A DNA stretch of 64,000 bases from Nocardia anocheti (lineage in GTDB: Bacteria > Actinomycetota > Actinomycetes > Mycobacteriales > Mycobacteriaceae), in assembly GCF_029675105.1 (NCBI RefSeq), contig NZ_JAQQFV010000002.1, forward strand, positions 558,001 to 622,000. The letters are read 5' to 3'. Below the pieces are notes generated by a model. The model had not been told where the DNA came from, did not search any database, and worked only from the letters and a program-made list of their open reading frames with translations. Position numbers and translations under genes: made by a program. Of the stretch, positions 16,181 to 23,655 are shown one piece after another (within the stretch, counting starts at the first letter, position 1; each line of letters begins with the position of its first letter).

Positions 16181-17990
16181 TCCTCACCAGCACACCTTGC
16201 GGACGGAACCGGATGATCAGCAGCAGCACCACGCCGTAGAGCAGGATGCGGGCCTCCGGTGCCAGCCGCAGTGCCTCGGGAACACCGATCAGCACCACCG
16301 CGCCCAGCACCGCGCCGTAGGGCGAGCCGGTGCCACCGAGCACGAGAATGGTGATGATCAGCAGGGACATGGGCAGGTTGAACACGGTCGGGTCGATATA
16401 GCTGTACTGGTGTGCCAGCAGGGCGCCCGCGATCCCGGAGAACAGGGCGCTGATGGCGAAGGCCAGCGCCTTGTAGTCACGCACCGGAATCCCCGAGGAG
16501 CGCGCGGCGACCTCGTCGGCGCCGACCGCGCGCAACGCGGTACCGAGCCGGGAGCGCTGCACCCCGACCACCACCGCCAGGGTGATCGCCAGGAACACCA
16601 GGTCCAGCAGATAGACCTCGGTGTTCTCGGTGAACTCGTGGCCGAGAATGCTCGGCACCGGAATGCCGAAGATGCCGTAGGAACCCCGGGTGAGCGATTC
16701 CCAGTTGCGGATCACCGCCACGATCACGATGCCGATCCCCAGCGTGGCGATGGCGACATAGTGACCGTTGAGGTTCCACAGCGGCGCGGCCAGGATCGAG
16801 GACAGCACCGCCGCCAGCACCCCACCGGCCAGCGCGGCCGCCAGGAACGGCCAGTCGTGGTTCACCGTGAGGATGGCCGAGGTGTAGGCGCCGATGGCGA
16901 TGGGTCCGGCCTGACCGATCACCAACTGCCCGGCCGATCCGGCGACCAGCGTCATCGACACGGCCACGATCGCGTAAGCCAGGATCTGCGTGCCGACCAC
17001 GATGGCGTAGTTGTCGGCCACCAGCGGCACCACGATCGCGGCCGCCGCGAAGGCGAGCACCGCGTGCCACCACCGCACCCGGATGGGTCTGCCGAGACCG
17101 AGGAAGGTGCCGGTGAGCGGTTCGGCGCTGATCGCGGGCACCTTGGCCAGCAGACCGCCGGGCCGCAGCACCAGGAAGGCCACCAGCACGCCGAAGGTGA
17201 TCAGGTCGCGGTAGCCGTCGCCGAAGGTGTAGATGCCGAACGCCTCCACGATGCCGAGGGCGAAGCCGCCGATCACCGCGCCCGGAATGGACCCGAGCCC
17301 GCCGATGGTGGCGGCGACGAAACCGGTGAGCCCGGCCAGGGTTCCGCTGGTCGGCGAGATGTTCGAGTTGTAGAGGCCGACGAAGATGCCAGCGAGACCG
17401 CCGAGCCCGGAGGCGATGGCGAAGGCCAGCACCTTGATGCGCGAGACGCCGATGCCCATCTGCGCGGCGGCGTCCGGGTCCTGGGCGGTGGCGCGAATGG
17501 CCAGGCCGTAGCGGCTGAACCGGAGGAACCCGGCCAGCCCGGCCATGACCACCACGGTGATCGCGAACATCACCAGATCGGAGGTGCCGAAGCGGACACC
17601 GCCGAGCTGGAAGTTGTTGGTGGGCAAGATCTGTGGGAACGGACGGGTGTCCGGTCCGAAGACGATCTGCGTGAGGTTCTCGATGATCAAGCCCGCCGCC
17701 ACCGTGGCCAGCAGGGCCGCGATGGCGGGAGCCTTGCGCAGCGGATGCACCGCGAGCACATCGATCAGCACGCCCACCAGCGCGGTGATCGCGACCACCA
17801 GGACGAGGGCGGGCCACAGCGGCAGGCCGAGCTCGGCGATGAACCACCAGCCCAGGATGGAACCGAGCGCGAACACCGCGCCGTGCGCGAAATTGATGAC
17901 ATTGGTGACGCCGAAGATGAGGGTGATGCCCACGGCGAGCAGCGCGTACGCGTTGCCGTGGACCACACCGGCGATCAGGGTGTCGAACAT
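16155..17990 (-). CDS. ABC transporter permease, LivH-LivM fusion
   Basis: A 611-residue membrane protein in which both permease subunits of a branched-chain amino acid-type importer are joined. Residues about 1-290 are LivH-like (LLAVGITLIFGVTNVINFAHGAVFALGSILGWW, then the EAA-type loop with AAQMGIGVSRIKVLAFAIASGLGG). Residues about 310-611 are LivM-like (LVAGSAGQLVIGQAGPIAIGAYTSAIL, and SGIPVRDYKALAFAISALFSGIAGALLA). It starts one base before the end of the binding-protein gene. In most bacteria the two are separate polypeptides. Confidence 0.92.
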   Translation of the reverse strand: MFDTLIAGVVHGNAYALLAVGITLIFGVTNVINFAHGAVFALGSILGWWFIAELGLPLWPALVLVVAITALVGVLIDVLAVHPLRKAPAIAALLATVAAGLIIENLTQIVFGPDTRPFPQILPTNNFQLGGVRFGTSDLVMFAITVVVMAGLAGFLRFSRYGLAIRATAQDPDAAAQMGIGVSRIKVLAFAIASGLGGLAGIFVGLYNSNISPTSGTLAGLTGFVAATIGGLGSIPGAVIGGFALGIVEAFGIYTFGDGYRDLITFGVLVAFLVLRPGGLLAKVPAISAEPLTGTFLGLGRPIRVRWWHAVLAFAAAAIVVPLVADNYAIVVGTQILAYAIVAVSMTLVAGSAGQLVIGQAGPIAIGAYTSAILTVNHDWPFLAAALAGGVLAAVLSSILAAPLWNLNGHYVAIATLGIGIVIVAVIRNWESLTRGSYGIFGIPVPSILGHEFTENTEVYLLDLVFLAITLAVVVGVQRSRLGTALRAVGADEVAARSSGIPVRDYKALAFAISALFSGIAGALLAHQYSYIDPTVFNLPMSLLIITILVLGGTGSPYGAVLGAVVLIGVPEALRLAPEARILLYGVVLLLIIRFRPQGVLVRSDRVRIAA

Positions 17991-19153
17991 CAGCGGTTGC
18001 CGGTCGGCACGAACTTGCCGCCCGTCAGCACCAGCTCACGCGGGGCCACACCCTTCGGACGACGCGTCTCCTGGTCGAAGGCGAAGGTGCCCAGACCGAT
18101 TCCGGTGAACTGCTTTTCGGTCTTCAGGCCCTCGAGGATGCCCTCGCGGGTGGCGCCGCCCTTCTTGGCCGCCTGCACCAGCACAGTGAGCGCGTCGTAG
18201 GCATAGACGTTGAAGTCGCCCGGGTCGGTGTTGAACTTGGCCCGGAACTTGGTGACGAACTCCTGGGTCTTGGGGTCCGGGTCGGCGGGGCTGAAGATGC
18301 CGTTGACGATGTCGCCGTCGGCCGCCGCACCGGCCAGTTCGATGAACTGCGGGGTGTTCTGGCCACCGAAGAACTGGCCGGTGAAGCCCACGTCACGCAG
18401 CTGCTTGACCACCAGCGCGCCGTCGGGACCGTAGCCCAGGTGCACGAACGCCTCGGGGTTGGCCTCGCGACCCTTGATCAGGATCGGCTTCACGTCGGTG
18501 GAATCGGGCAGGATCGGCGAGGAATAGACGATCTCCACGCCCTTCTTCTCGGCGAACTGCTTGAAGAACTGGAAAGCCTGCTTACCCCAGTCGGTTTCGA
18601 GATAGACGACCGAGACCTTCTTGGCCTTCTTCGACACCCATTCGGCATTGCGTTCCTGGAACACGTCGAGGGTGATCGACGGGCTCCACGAATAGTCGCC
18701 GCCCTTGGTGAAATCGACCGCGGAATTGGTGAAGCCGTACTGGACGAGCTTGCCGCGGTTGTAGATCGGCGAGGCGGCGATCGAGGCGGGCGAGGAGAAG
18801 TCGCCCAGCTCGGCGATGACGGACTTGTCGTCGACGAACTTGGTGGCGATCGGAACGGTCTGCTTGGGGTCGGACTGCGAGTCCTCCCACTTCAACTCGA
18901 CCTTGCGGCCGTCGATGCCGCCCGCCGCGTTGATCTCCTCGAGCGCCAGGTCGAAGCCCTGCTGCCAGAGTCGGCCGTACTCAGCCGAGGGTCCGGTGCG
19001 CGGCCCGGAGACGCCGAAGTACACGGTGCCCCCGTCTGCGGCGGAGCTGCCGGAATCGCTGCAACCCACCACCGCGGCGGCCACCGTGACGGCGGCCAAG
19101 GCACCCGCGATGATCTTGACACGGCGGCGCGAACCGACCGAGAACCTGCTCAT
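17990..19153 (-). CDS. ABC transporter substrate-binding lipoprotein, LivK-type
   Basis: A 387-residue type I periplasmic-binding protein of the leucine/amide family. The ATG at 19153 is chosen because GAAGGA stands 7 bases upstream; it gives a lipoprotein signal peptide MSRFSVGSRRRVKIIAGALA ending at lipobox VVGC (Cys about 31). Then TVYFGVSGPRTGPSAEYGRLWQQGFDLALEEINAAGGIDGRKVEL is the classical start of the mature fold. First gene of the operon, about 55 bases downstream of a SAM-IV-type riboswitch, so the ligand is probably a sulfur compound and not a branched-chain amino acid. Confidence 0.93.
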   Translation of the reverse strand: MSRFSVGSRRRVKIIAGALAAVTVAAAVVGCSDSGSSAADGGTVYFGVSGPRTGPSAEYGRLWQQGFDLALEEINAAGGIDGRKVELKWEDSQSDPKQTVPIATKFVDDKSVIAELGDFSSPASIAASPIYNRGKLVQYGFTNSAVDFTKGGDYSWSPSITLDVFQERNAEWVSKKAKKVSVVYLETDWGKQAFQFFKQFAEKKGVEIVYSSPILPDSTDVKPILIKGREANPEAFVHLGYGPDGALVVKQLRDVGFTGQFFGGQNTPQFIELAGAAADGDIVNGIFSPADPDPKTQEFVTKFRAKFNTDPGDFNVYAYDALTVLVQAAKKGGATREGILEGLKTEKQFTGIGLGTFAFDQETRRPKGVAPRELVLTGGKFVPTGNR

Positions 19154-19204
19154 TGATCGTTCCTTCGAGACATGAATCGGCACACGACGAGTGCGAAGAT
19201 TCAG

Positions 19205-19320
19205 CGCTTGCGATATCTGCTCGATATCGCCTGGTCGTCACCCGGGGCACCCCACCGCCAAGCGAGGGTTGCCGATCAGCGAGCCGGGGCTCGATAGTGC
19301 TGATACTCGTGACCGTGGAG
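19205..19320 (-). promoter_or_regulatory. SAM-IV-type riboswitch controlling the Liv-type operon
   Basis: Read on the minus strand, the region begins GGTCACGAG (19306-19314) and closes with TGACGACC (19233-19240), forming the P1 stem. Between them are the conserved SAM-I/SAM-IV pieces GAGCCCCGGCT, GATCGGCAACCCTC and GCGGTGGGGTGCCCCGGGTG. Directly 3' is an extra hairpin, GCGATATC-loop-GATATCGC (19210-19230), in the position of the additional stem that marks SAM-IV. The match is by remembered consensus. The family binds S-adenosylmethionine and normally shuts off sulfur genes when SAM is plentiful. The binding-protein start is about 55 bases further on. Confidence 0.88.
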
Positions 19321-19485
19321 CGAAATGTAGCAGCACCTTCGGGCATGACCCGGGCCTCGCGTGGGTACTCGATTCGATTCCGGGACAGCCGGATACGGGG
19401 CTAGCTGCGGTGATGCGCGCACGCCCGGCTTGGGATCAGCTCGAGACAAATGCGGGGTCCACCGCGGCGGGAATCAGCGCAGCCT

Positions 19486-19503
19486 GCGACAAATCATTGT
19501 CGC
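19486..19503. promoter_or_regulatory. Palindromic operator candidate upstream of the azoreductase gene
   Basis: GCGACAA-ATCA-TTGTCGC is a perfect 7+7 bp inverted repeat, 30 bases before the ATG of the azoreductase gene. A related half site, GAGACAAAT, lies about 45 bases upstream. The position suits a repressor of the MarR/HxlR type sensing quinones or electrophiles, but no such gene is adjacent. The rest of the 19321-19532 gap should hold divergent promoters; nothing else stands out. Confidence 0.45.
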
Positions 19504-19532
19504 CGTCGGCCCGGCTCGGTACTCCTGTTGCT

Positions 19533-20159
19533 ATGACCACCGTGCTGCACATCAACGCTTCCGCCCGTGGCGAATTCAGCCAATCACGCGCTATCGCACA
19601 GACTTTCATCGAAACTCTCGCCGCGAAGGATGCGGACCTGCGGGTCGACACCCTCGATCTGTTCACCGCCGGGCTGCCCGAGTTCGGCACCGACGCCGCG
19701 GCCGCCAAACTGGCGGTGTTCACCGGCTCGGAACAGACCCCCGAACAGGTGGCCGCCTGGGAACAGGCGCGCGCCGTATTCGACCGCTTCGCCGCCGCCG
19801 ACCTCTACGTGCTCAACATCCCGATCTGGAACCACGGCGTGCCCTACATCTTCAAGCAGTACGTCGACATCGTCACCCAGCCGGGCTGGTCGTTCGGCTT
19901 CGATCCCGAGGTGGGCTACAGCGGGCTGCTCGAGGGCAAGCGCGCGGTCACCGTCTACACCAGTGGCGTGCACCAGCCGGGTGTGCCGATCCAGTTCGGC
20001 AACGACTTCGCGACCCCGTTCACGCAGGACTGGCTGCGGTTCATCGGCGTGAAGGACGTGGCGGAGATCCGGTTCGCGCCGACCGTACTCACCGAGGACC
20101 CGCAGGTCGGATTCGCGGCCGCGCAGGAGCGGGCGCGTGAGCTCGCCGCCGACTACTGA
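19533..20159 (+). CDS. azoR: FMN-dependent NADH-azoreductase / quinone reductase
   Basis: A 208-residue flavodoxin-fold reductase. The N-terminal phosphate loop reads VLHINASARGEFSQSRAIAQTF; further family marks are VLNIPIWNHGVPYIFKQYVDIVTQPGWSFGF (about residues 88-120, flavin contact) and VYTSGVHQPG. The family performs two-electron reduction of quinones and azo compounds with NAD(P)H, so a protective role is likely. ATG at 19533 begins exactly at the family N-terminus; the frame extends upstream but that part is non-coding and includes the divergent riboswitch. Its end overlaps the following MFS gene by 23 bases. Confidence 0.88.
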   Translation: MTTVLHINASARGEFSQSRAIAQTFIETLAAKDADLRVDTLDLFTAGLPEFGTDAAAAKLAVFTGSEQTPEQVAAWEQARAVFDRFAAADLYVLNIPIWNHGVPYIFKQYVDIVTQPGWSFGFDPEVGYSGLLEGKRAVTVYTSGVHQPGVPIQFGNDFATPFTQDWLRFIGVKDVAEIRFAPTVLTEDPQVGFAAAQERARELAADY

Positions 20160-21333
20160 GACGGCGGTGCGGGGGTGGGCACCGACGGGGAGAACAGTCG
20201 CGACGATCTGTGCCGTAGGGATTCTCGTCGTCGGGCAGCTCTACGTGGTATTGCCGGTGCTCGGCGACCTGGCTCAGGCGTGGGGCACCTCGCGCGCCGC
20301 GGCGACCTGGACAACCACTGCCTTCGGGCTCGCCTACGGCGCCGGGTTCCTGGTCACCGGCCCGCTCTCGGACAGGTGGGGGCGCCGCCCGGTCATCGTC
20401 GGGGGTCTGGCGGCGACGGCCTTGTCCACCCTTGTGGTGATCGCGGCGCCGAGTCTGGGTACCGGGTTGGCCGCGCGGGTGGTGCAGGGGCTGACGGCGT
20501 CGTTCTTCGCTCCGGCCGCGTTCGCCTATCTCGCCGAACGCATCGCGCCGCCGCGGCGGGTCTTCGCGCTCACCTGCCTGACCAGCTCGTTCCTCGCGGC
20601 GGGCGTGATCGCGCAGGTGCTCGCCCAACTCGTCGACGACGTGTTCGGCTGGCGGGCGGTGTTCGTGGCGGGGGCGGTGGGGTTCGCGATCTCGGCGGTG
20701 CTGTCGCGCGGGGTGCTCGAACCGGGTCACCGTGGCGACTCGGCGGCCTCGGTGGGCTCGGTCTTCACCGCGTTCGCCGCGCTGCTGCGCGCCCCACGGT
20801 TGGCCCTGCTCTACCTCAGCTGCCTTGCCGTGCTCGGCTCGTTCGTCGGGATCTACACCGGCGTGCAACTCGCGCCGCCCGAGGGCGTCGGCACCGGTAG
20901 CACCGCGCTACTGGCCCTGCGCGCCAGCGCGATCCCCGCCATGATCGCGGTCCCCCTGCTGGCCACCCGGCTGGCCGCGATCAACCCCGAACTGCGCCTG
21001 ATCACCGCACTCGCGGCAGCCGGTGCCGCCGCGGCGATCACCGCCGTCCCACTCGGCGGAATCTGGGTGGCCACCTGGCTTTTCGTCTTCGTGGCGGCGG
21101 TGGCCGTAGCCGCCCCGGCCGCGGTGCAGGCCATCGCCGCCCAAGCGGGCGAAGCCAGAGGCGCGGCCACCGCCCTCTACACCTTCGCCCTCTTCCTCGG
21201 CGCCAGCGCGGGCCCCCAACTCGCCAACCTGGTCTCCGCACACGGCTTCACCGCCGTGGCCCTGGCGATCTCCGTCCTCGGCTTCGCCGCAGCCACCCTG
21301 GCTTTCGCCTCGACGAAGGTCCGATCCACCTGA
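20137..21333 (+). CDS. MFS transporter, drug-efflux type
   Basis: A 398-residue, twelve-helix major facilitator. The loop after helix 2 carries GFLVTGPLSDRWGRRPVIVGG, the standard MFS motif, and a long basic central loop follows helix 6 (SRGVLEPGHRGDS). GTG start inside the end of the azoreductase gene, so the two are translationally coupled. The pair looks like a reductase plus exporter unit for a toxic electron acceptor or drug; the substrate is not visible. A hairpin at 21343-21374 ends the unit. Confidence 0.88.
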   Translation: MSSPPTTETAVRGWAPTGRTVATICAVGILVVGQLYVVLPVLGDLAQAWGTSRAAATWTTTAFGLAYGAGFLVTGPLSDRWGRRPVIVGGLAATALSTLVVIAAPSLGTGLAARVVQGLTASFFAPAAFAYLAERIAPPRRVFALTCLTSSFLAAGVIAQVLAQLVDDVFGWRAVFVAGAVGFAISAVLSRGVLEPGHRGDSAASVGSVFTAFAALLRAPRLALLYLSCLAVLGSFVGIYTGVQLAPPEGVGTGSTALLALRASAIPAMIAVPLLATRLAAINPELRLITALAAAGAAAAITAVPLGGIWVATWLFVFVAAVAVAAPAAVQAIAAQAGEARGAATALYTFALFLGASAGPQLANLVSAHGFTAVALAISVLGFAAATLAFASTKVRST

Positions 21334-21342
21334 TCGCAACCC

Positions 21343-21374
21343 GATTCCGGTCCGTCACCCGGCGGACCGGAATC
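21343..21374 (+). terminator. Intrinsic terminator after the azoreductase-MFS unit
   Basis: GATTCCGGTCCG at 21343-21354 pairs perfectly with CGGACCGGAATC at 21363-21374 around an 8-base loop. It starts nine bases past the MFS stop. Confidence 0.8.
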
Positions 21375-21413
21375 AGGCTTGCCCCCTCCCCGCACACCCA
21401 CCATCCTTGCCAG

Positions 21414-21914
21414 ATGAGCTCGCCACCCGAAGTCGTGTCCTTCGCCTCCTCGGCCCGCGAATTCTGCGCCACCATCGAGGCGATCGACGACACCCCGGCG
21501 GGCATCGAACTCCCTCGCGCCCTGGTCCCCTTGCTCGCCACCCTGATAGCCACAGCCAGCCGACTCCCCCGGGTGGAACCGACCGAGGCCACCGTCCCGA
21601 CAACCATCGACCACGATGCCTGGTACGCGTGCTTCACGCGCTGCGCGACCGCCCTCGGCCCCCACGACATCTACTGGACGAACCGCGACCTCACCGACCC
21701 GGCCACCCAGCTCACCGCGGGCTCCGTGGCCGACGACCTCGCCGACATCTGGCGCGACCTCCGCACCGGCCTCACCGCCCTCGACACCGGCTCACCCTGG
21801 CAAGACGTCGTCTTCGACTGGCGCCTGTCCTACCTCGGCCACTGGGGCAACCACGCGACCGACGCCCTCCGAGCCCTCCACTCCACTCTCCACACCGATC
21901 TGCTCCAGCCTTGA
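21414..21914 (+). CDS. DUF5063-like protein
   Basis: A 166-residue, helical, soluble protein with no signal peptide: SFASSAREFCATIEAIDD at the start and DIWRDLRTGLTALDTGSPWQDVVFDWRLSYLGHWGNHATDALRALH at the end. The layout resembles DUF5063 proteins, found mostly in Bacteroidetes and actinobacteria; the C-terminal WRxSYxxHWGxHAxxALRALH block is the best part of the match. ATG at 21414 is preceded by little that resembles a ribosome binding site. It stands alone between the MFS terminator and the tRNA-like elements of the opposite strand. Function unknown. Confidence 0.65.
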   Translation: MSSPPEVVSFASSAREFCATIEAIDDTPAGIELPRALVPLLATLIATASRLPRVEPTEATVPTTIDHDAWYACFTRCATALGPHDIYWTNRDLTDPATQLTAGSVADDLADIWRDLRTGLTALDTGSPWQDVVFDWRLSYLGHWGNHATDALRALHSTLHTDLLQP

Positions 21915-22013
21915 ACAACGCCGAATAGGTTCACCGGGTCCCTTGCTTCGATACGGCGTGGAGGCGTTCCCATCGGGCGCCCACTTCGCGCAGGGCGTCG
22001 CATCCCGGATATC

Positions 22014-22036
22014 CCGACCTGGACACTCACGGTCGG
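22014..22036 (-). terminator. Hairpin downstream of the tRNA-like pair
   Basis: CCGACC at 22014-22019 pairs with GGTCGG at 22031-22036 around an 11-base loop, a few bases beyond the end of the second tRNA-like element on the minus strand. It could be the 3' terminator of that transcript. The rest of the 21915-22041 gap shows only a short repeat around TCCCGGATATCCCGA. Confidence 0.45.
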
Positions 22037-22041
22037 AGGGC

Positions 22042-22121
22042 GGATGCTCGTCGGCCGGGCTCGAACCGGCGGCCGTCCGGTGCTAGCCGGGTGCTCTACC
22101 GCTGAGCTACGACGAGCATCC
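22042..22121 (-). ncRNA. tRNA-like element 2, with 12-14 bp extended acceptor-type stem
   Basis: Read on the minus strand: stem GGATGCTCGTCG, then TA, D arm GCTC-AGCGGTA-GAGC, anticodon-type arm CCGG-CTAGCA-CCGG, T arm GCCGG-TTCGAGC-CCGGC, and return stem CGACGAGCATCC. The D and T arms are perfect. The anticodon arm has only four good pairs and a 6-base loop, against seven in a real tRNA. The outer stem runs 12 to 14 pairs without a break instead of 7 plus a single-stranded 3' end. A normal aminoacyl-accepting tRNA is therefore unlikely. It is a divergent copy of element 1, about 10 bases away. Confidence 0.75.
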
Positions 22122-22125
22122 GCTG

Positions 22126-22197
22126 TGCCGCCGACCGGGCTCGAACCGGCGTCCATCCGGTGAAGAGCCGGATGCTCTACCACTGAGCTACAGCGGG
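22126..22197 (-). ncRNA. tRNA-like element 1 (anticodon position CTT, Lys-like, non-canonical)
   Basis: Read on the minus strand: CCCGCTG, TA, D arm GCTC-AGTGGTA-GAGC, arm TCCGG-CTCTTCA-CCGGA, variable TGGAC, T arm GCCGG-TTCGAGC-CCGGT, return CGGCGGC, then A. It folds as a full cloverleaf of 72 bases with CTT at 34-36, but position 37 is C where tRNAs almost always have a purine, the first acceptor pair is C-C, and no CCA is encoded. An automatic scan may call it tRNA-Lys. It begins 15 bases after the stop of the 460-residue protein gene, so it is probably made from the same transcript. Confidence 0.7.
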
Positions 22198-22212
22198 CAG
22201 GGTGATCGTGCC

Positions 22213-23595
22213 TCAGTTCGGGTGGGGGTGTCCAGTGGGTTGTCGGGAAAGCTCTTGTGCGTGGGTGGCTTTGACGGGTTTTCCGCTGAAGGCTCCGGCG
22301 CCGCGCAGCATGCTCGCCCAGAGCGGGTCGGCTACGGCTACGCCGTGGACCAGTTCGCGAGTGGGGCGGAAGGTGCCGACGGGGCCGGGGGGCTTGGGGC
22401 CGGTCCAGCCGCCGCGGTGGGGGTCGATACCCGCGATCTCGCAGTACTCGGTGACCTCGGCGGCGGTGCAGGTGGCGCGGCCGTCGAGCACCTCCCAGGG
22501 CAGCGGCAGTGCCGCCCACACCTGGGTGTCGGGGTGGAGTCCGGATCCGGTGGCGATGTGCCAGGCGGCCAGGTCACCGGCGATGAGCATCATGGCCTTG
22601 CCGGGACAGGCCACCTCGAGCAGACCGGTCGCGTCGGTGGCGGCCAGGCACGACAACCACGCCGCCCGGGCCGCGTTGTAGGCGCCGCAGAGCAGATTCC
22701 AGGTGGAGGAATCGTTGCCACGCCGCACGATCATCCGCTCGCGATCGAATTCGCTGGCGGTCCATACCTTTTCCAGCGCCGATGCCGTCGACCGCATGGT
22801 GTGGAACCACCGGCCGAGCAGCTCACCGCGCTGCTCCTCGGTGAGCCGGGCCAGCACCTCCTGGGTGGGATACGCCTGGGCGATCATCCACCAGTCGGTG
22901 TCGGCGTTGTGTCGACACCGCGCGAACAGCAGCTCGGCGATCTCGTCGAAGGGGTTGGCCCGGCCCGAGAGGGTGAATTCGCGGCGGAGTTTGCGCTTGG
23001 CCGTGAAGTAGGCGATGAAGCACGCGGCGTCCGGGTCGGCGCGGAAGCGGTCGAGGGTGAGTTCGGTGGCGAATCCGGTCTTGGCGAGCAGGGTGAGATG
23101 CCGTTTACCGCGCTCGAGGTCGAGGGTGTGCGCCTTGCTCGTCACTCGGCGCAGCGCGCGGAATCGCCGGTTGTACTGGCGCTTGGAGATGTCCATTCCG
23201 GCGGCGGCCCGGTCGTGCCGGTTGAGCCGGTCGGCGAGGAAGTCCGGACGCCGGGGGTCGAAACCGATCGCGGCGCCGACCTCGTGCGCGAACGACAGCA
23301 GTGACGCGGGCGCGTCGGCGTCCACGTCGGCGACGATGTCGAACAGTCGACTGGTGGCCGCGACCTGGTTCGCGCCACCCACCGGCGCCGCGAAATCATC
23401 GGGGAGGGAGGTCATCCCGTTCCAGCGCCCGGCGGCCCCAGCCACCTTGCCCACTCGCCGACGCTCGCCCTCCCCCATCTCGTCCTTCAGCGCGTACCAG
23501 ACGAGCAGGGCCACACTTTCCGGGCGAAGCCGGGCGTTCAAGGTGGCGTGCAGTTGGATCAACGCCTCGTCGGGCTCCAATACCCCCGTATCCAT
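22213..23595 (-). CDS. Unrecognised 460-residue protein linked to tRNA-like elements
   Basis: I do not recognise this protein. It is soluble, mostly helical, and has no signal peptide or membrane segment. A basic central region (KRQYNRRFRALRRVTSKAHTLDLERGKRHLTLLAKTG, about residues 155-190, and FTAKRKLRREFTLSGRANPFDEIAELLF about 215-245) could bind RNA. The second half holds WNLLCGAYNAARAAWLSCLAAT and CTAAEVTEYCEIAGIDPHRGGW. ATG at 23595 (MDTGVLEPDEALIQLHATLN) is preferred; an in-frame start at 23646 would add 17 residues. Nothing resembles a TROVE/Ro60 domain, tRNA synthetase or known nuclease motif. The two tRNA-like elements follow directly on the same strand. Confidence 0.75.
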   Translation of the reverse strand: MDTGVLEPDEALIQLHATLNARLRPESVALLVWYALKDEMGEGERRRVGKVAGAAGRWNGMTSLPDDFAAPVGGANQVAATSRLFDIVADVDADAPASLLSFAHEVGAAIGFDPRRPDFLADRLNRHDRAAAGMDISKRQYNRRFRALRRVTSKAHTLDLERGKRHLTLLAKTGFATELTLDRFRADPDAACFIAYFTAKRKLRREFTLSGRANPFDEIAELLFARCRHNADTDWWMIAQAYPTQEVLARLTEEQRGELLGRWFHTMRSTASALEKVWTASEFDRERMIVRRGNDSSTWNLLCGAYNAARAAWLSCLAATDATGLLEVACPGKAMMLIAGDLAAWHIATGSGLHPDTQVWAALPLPWEVLDGRATCTAAEVTEYCEIAGIDPHRGGWTGPKPPGPVGTFRPTRELVHGVAVADPLWASMLRGAGAFSGKPVKATHAQELSRQPTGHPHPN

Positions 23596-23655
23596 GCCCA
23601 GATCATCACAAGAATGACCGGTGGCGGCAAACGGTTTCGCCGCCACCGGGCGGGG

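Noticed and set aside
15651..18200. Long plus-strand frame over the ABC transporter genes
   Set aside because: Antisense shadow of well-supported transporter genes; composition rich in R, H, Q and D with no domain.
17990..19153. Branched-chain amino acid uptake as the operon's role
   Set aside because: Fold class alone does not fix the ligand; the SAM-type riboswitch and the monooxygenase favour a sulfur compound.
22046..22197. Two ordinary tRNA genes (Lys-CTT and Ala-AGC by anticodon position)
   Set aside because: Loop sizes, position 37, acceptor mismatch, continuous outer stems and lack of a free 3' end argue against functional tRNAs; listed as tRNA-like ncRNA instead.
22213..23595. Ro60/TROVE protein partner for Y RNA-like elements
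   Set aside because: The protein has none of the TROVE landmarks (no GGTxY-type segment, no von Willebrand A domain with DxSxS), so the Ro60 label cannot be used.
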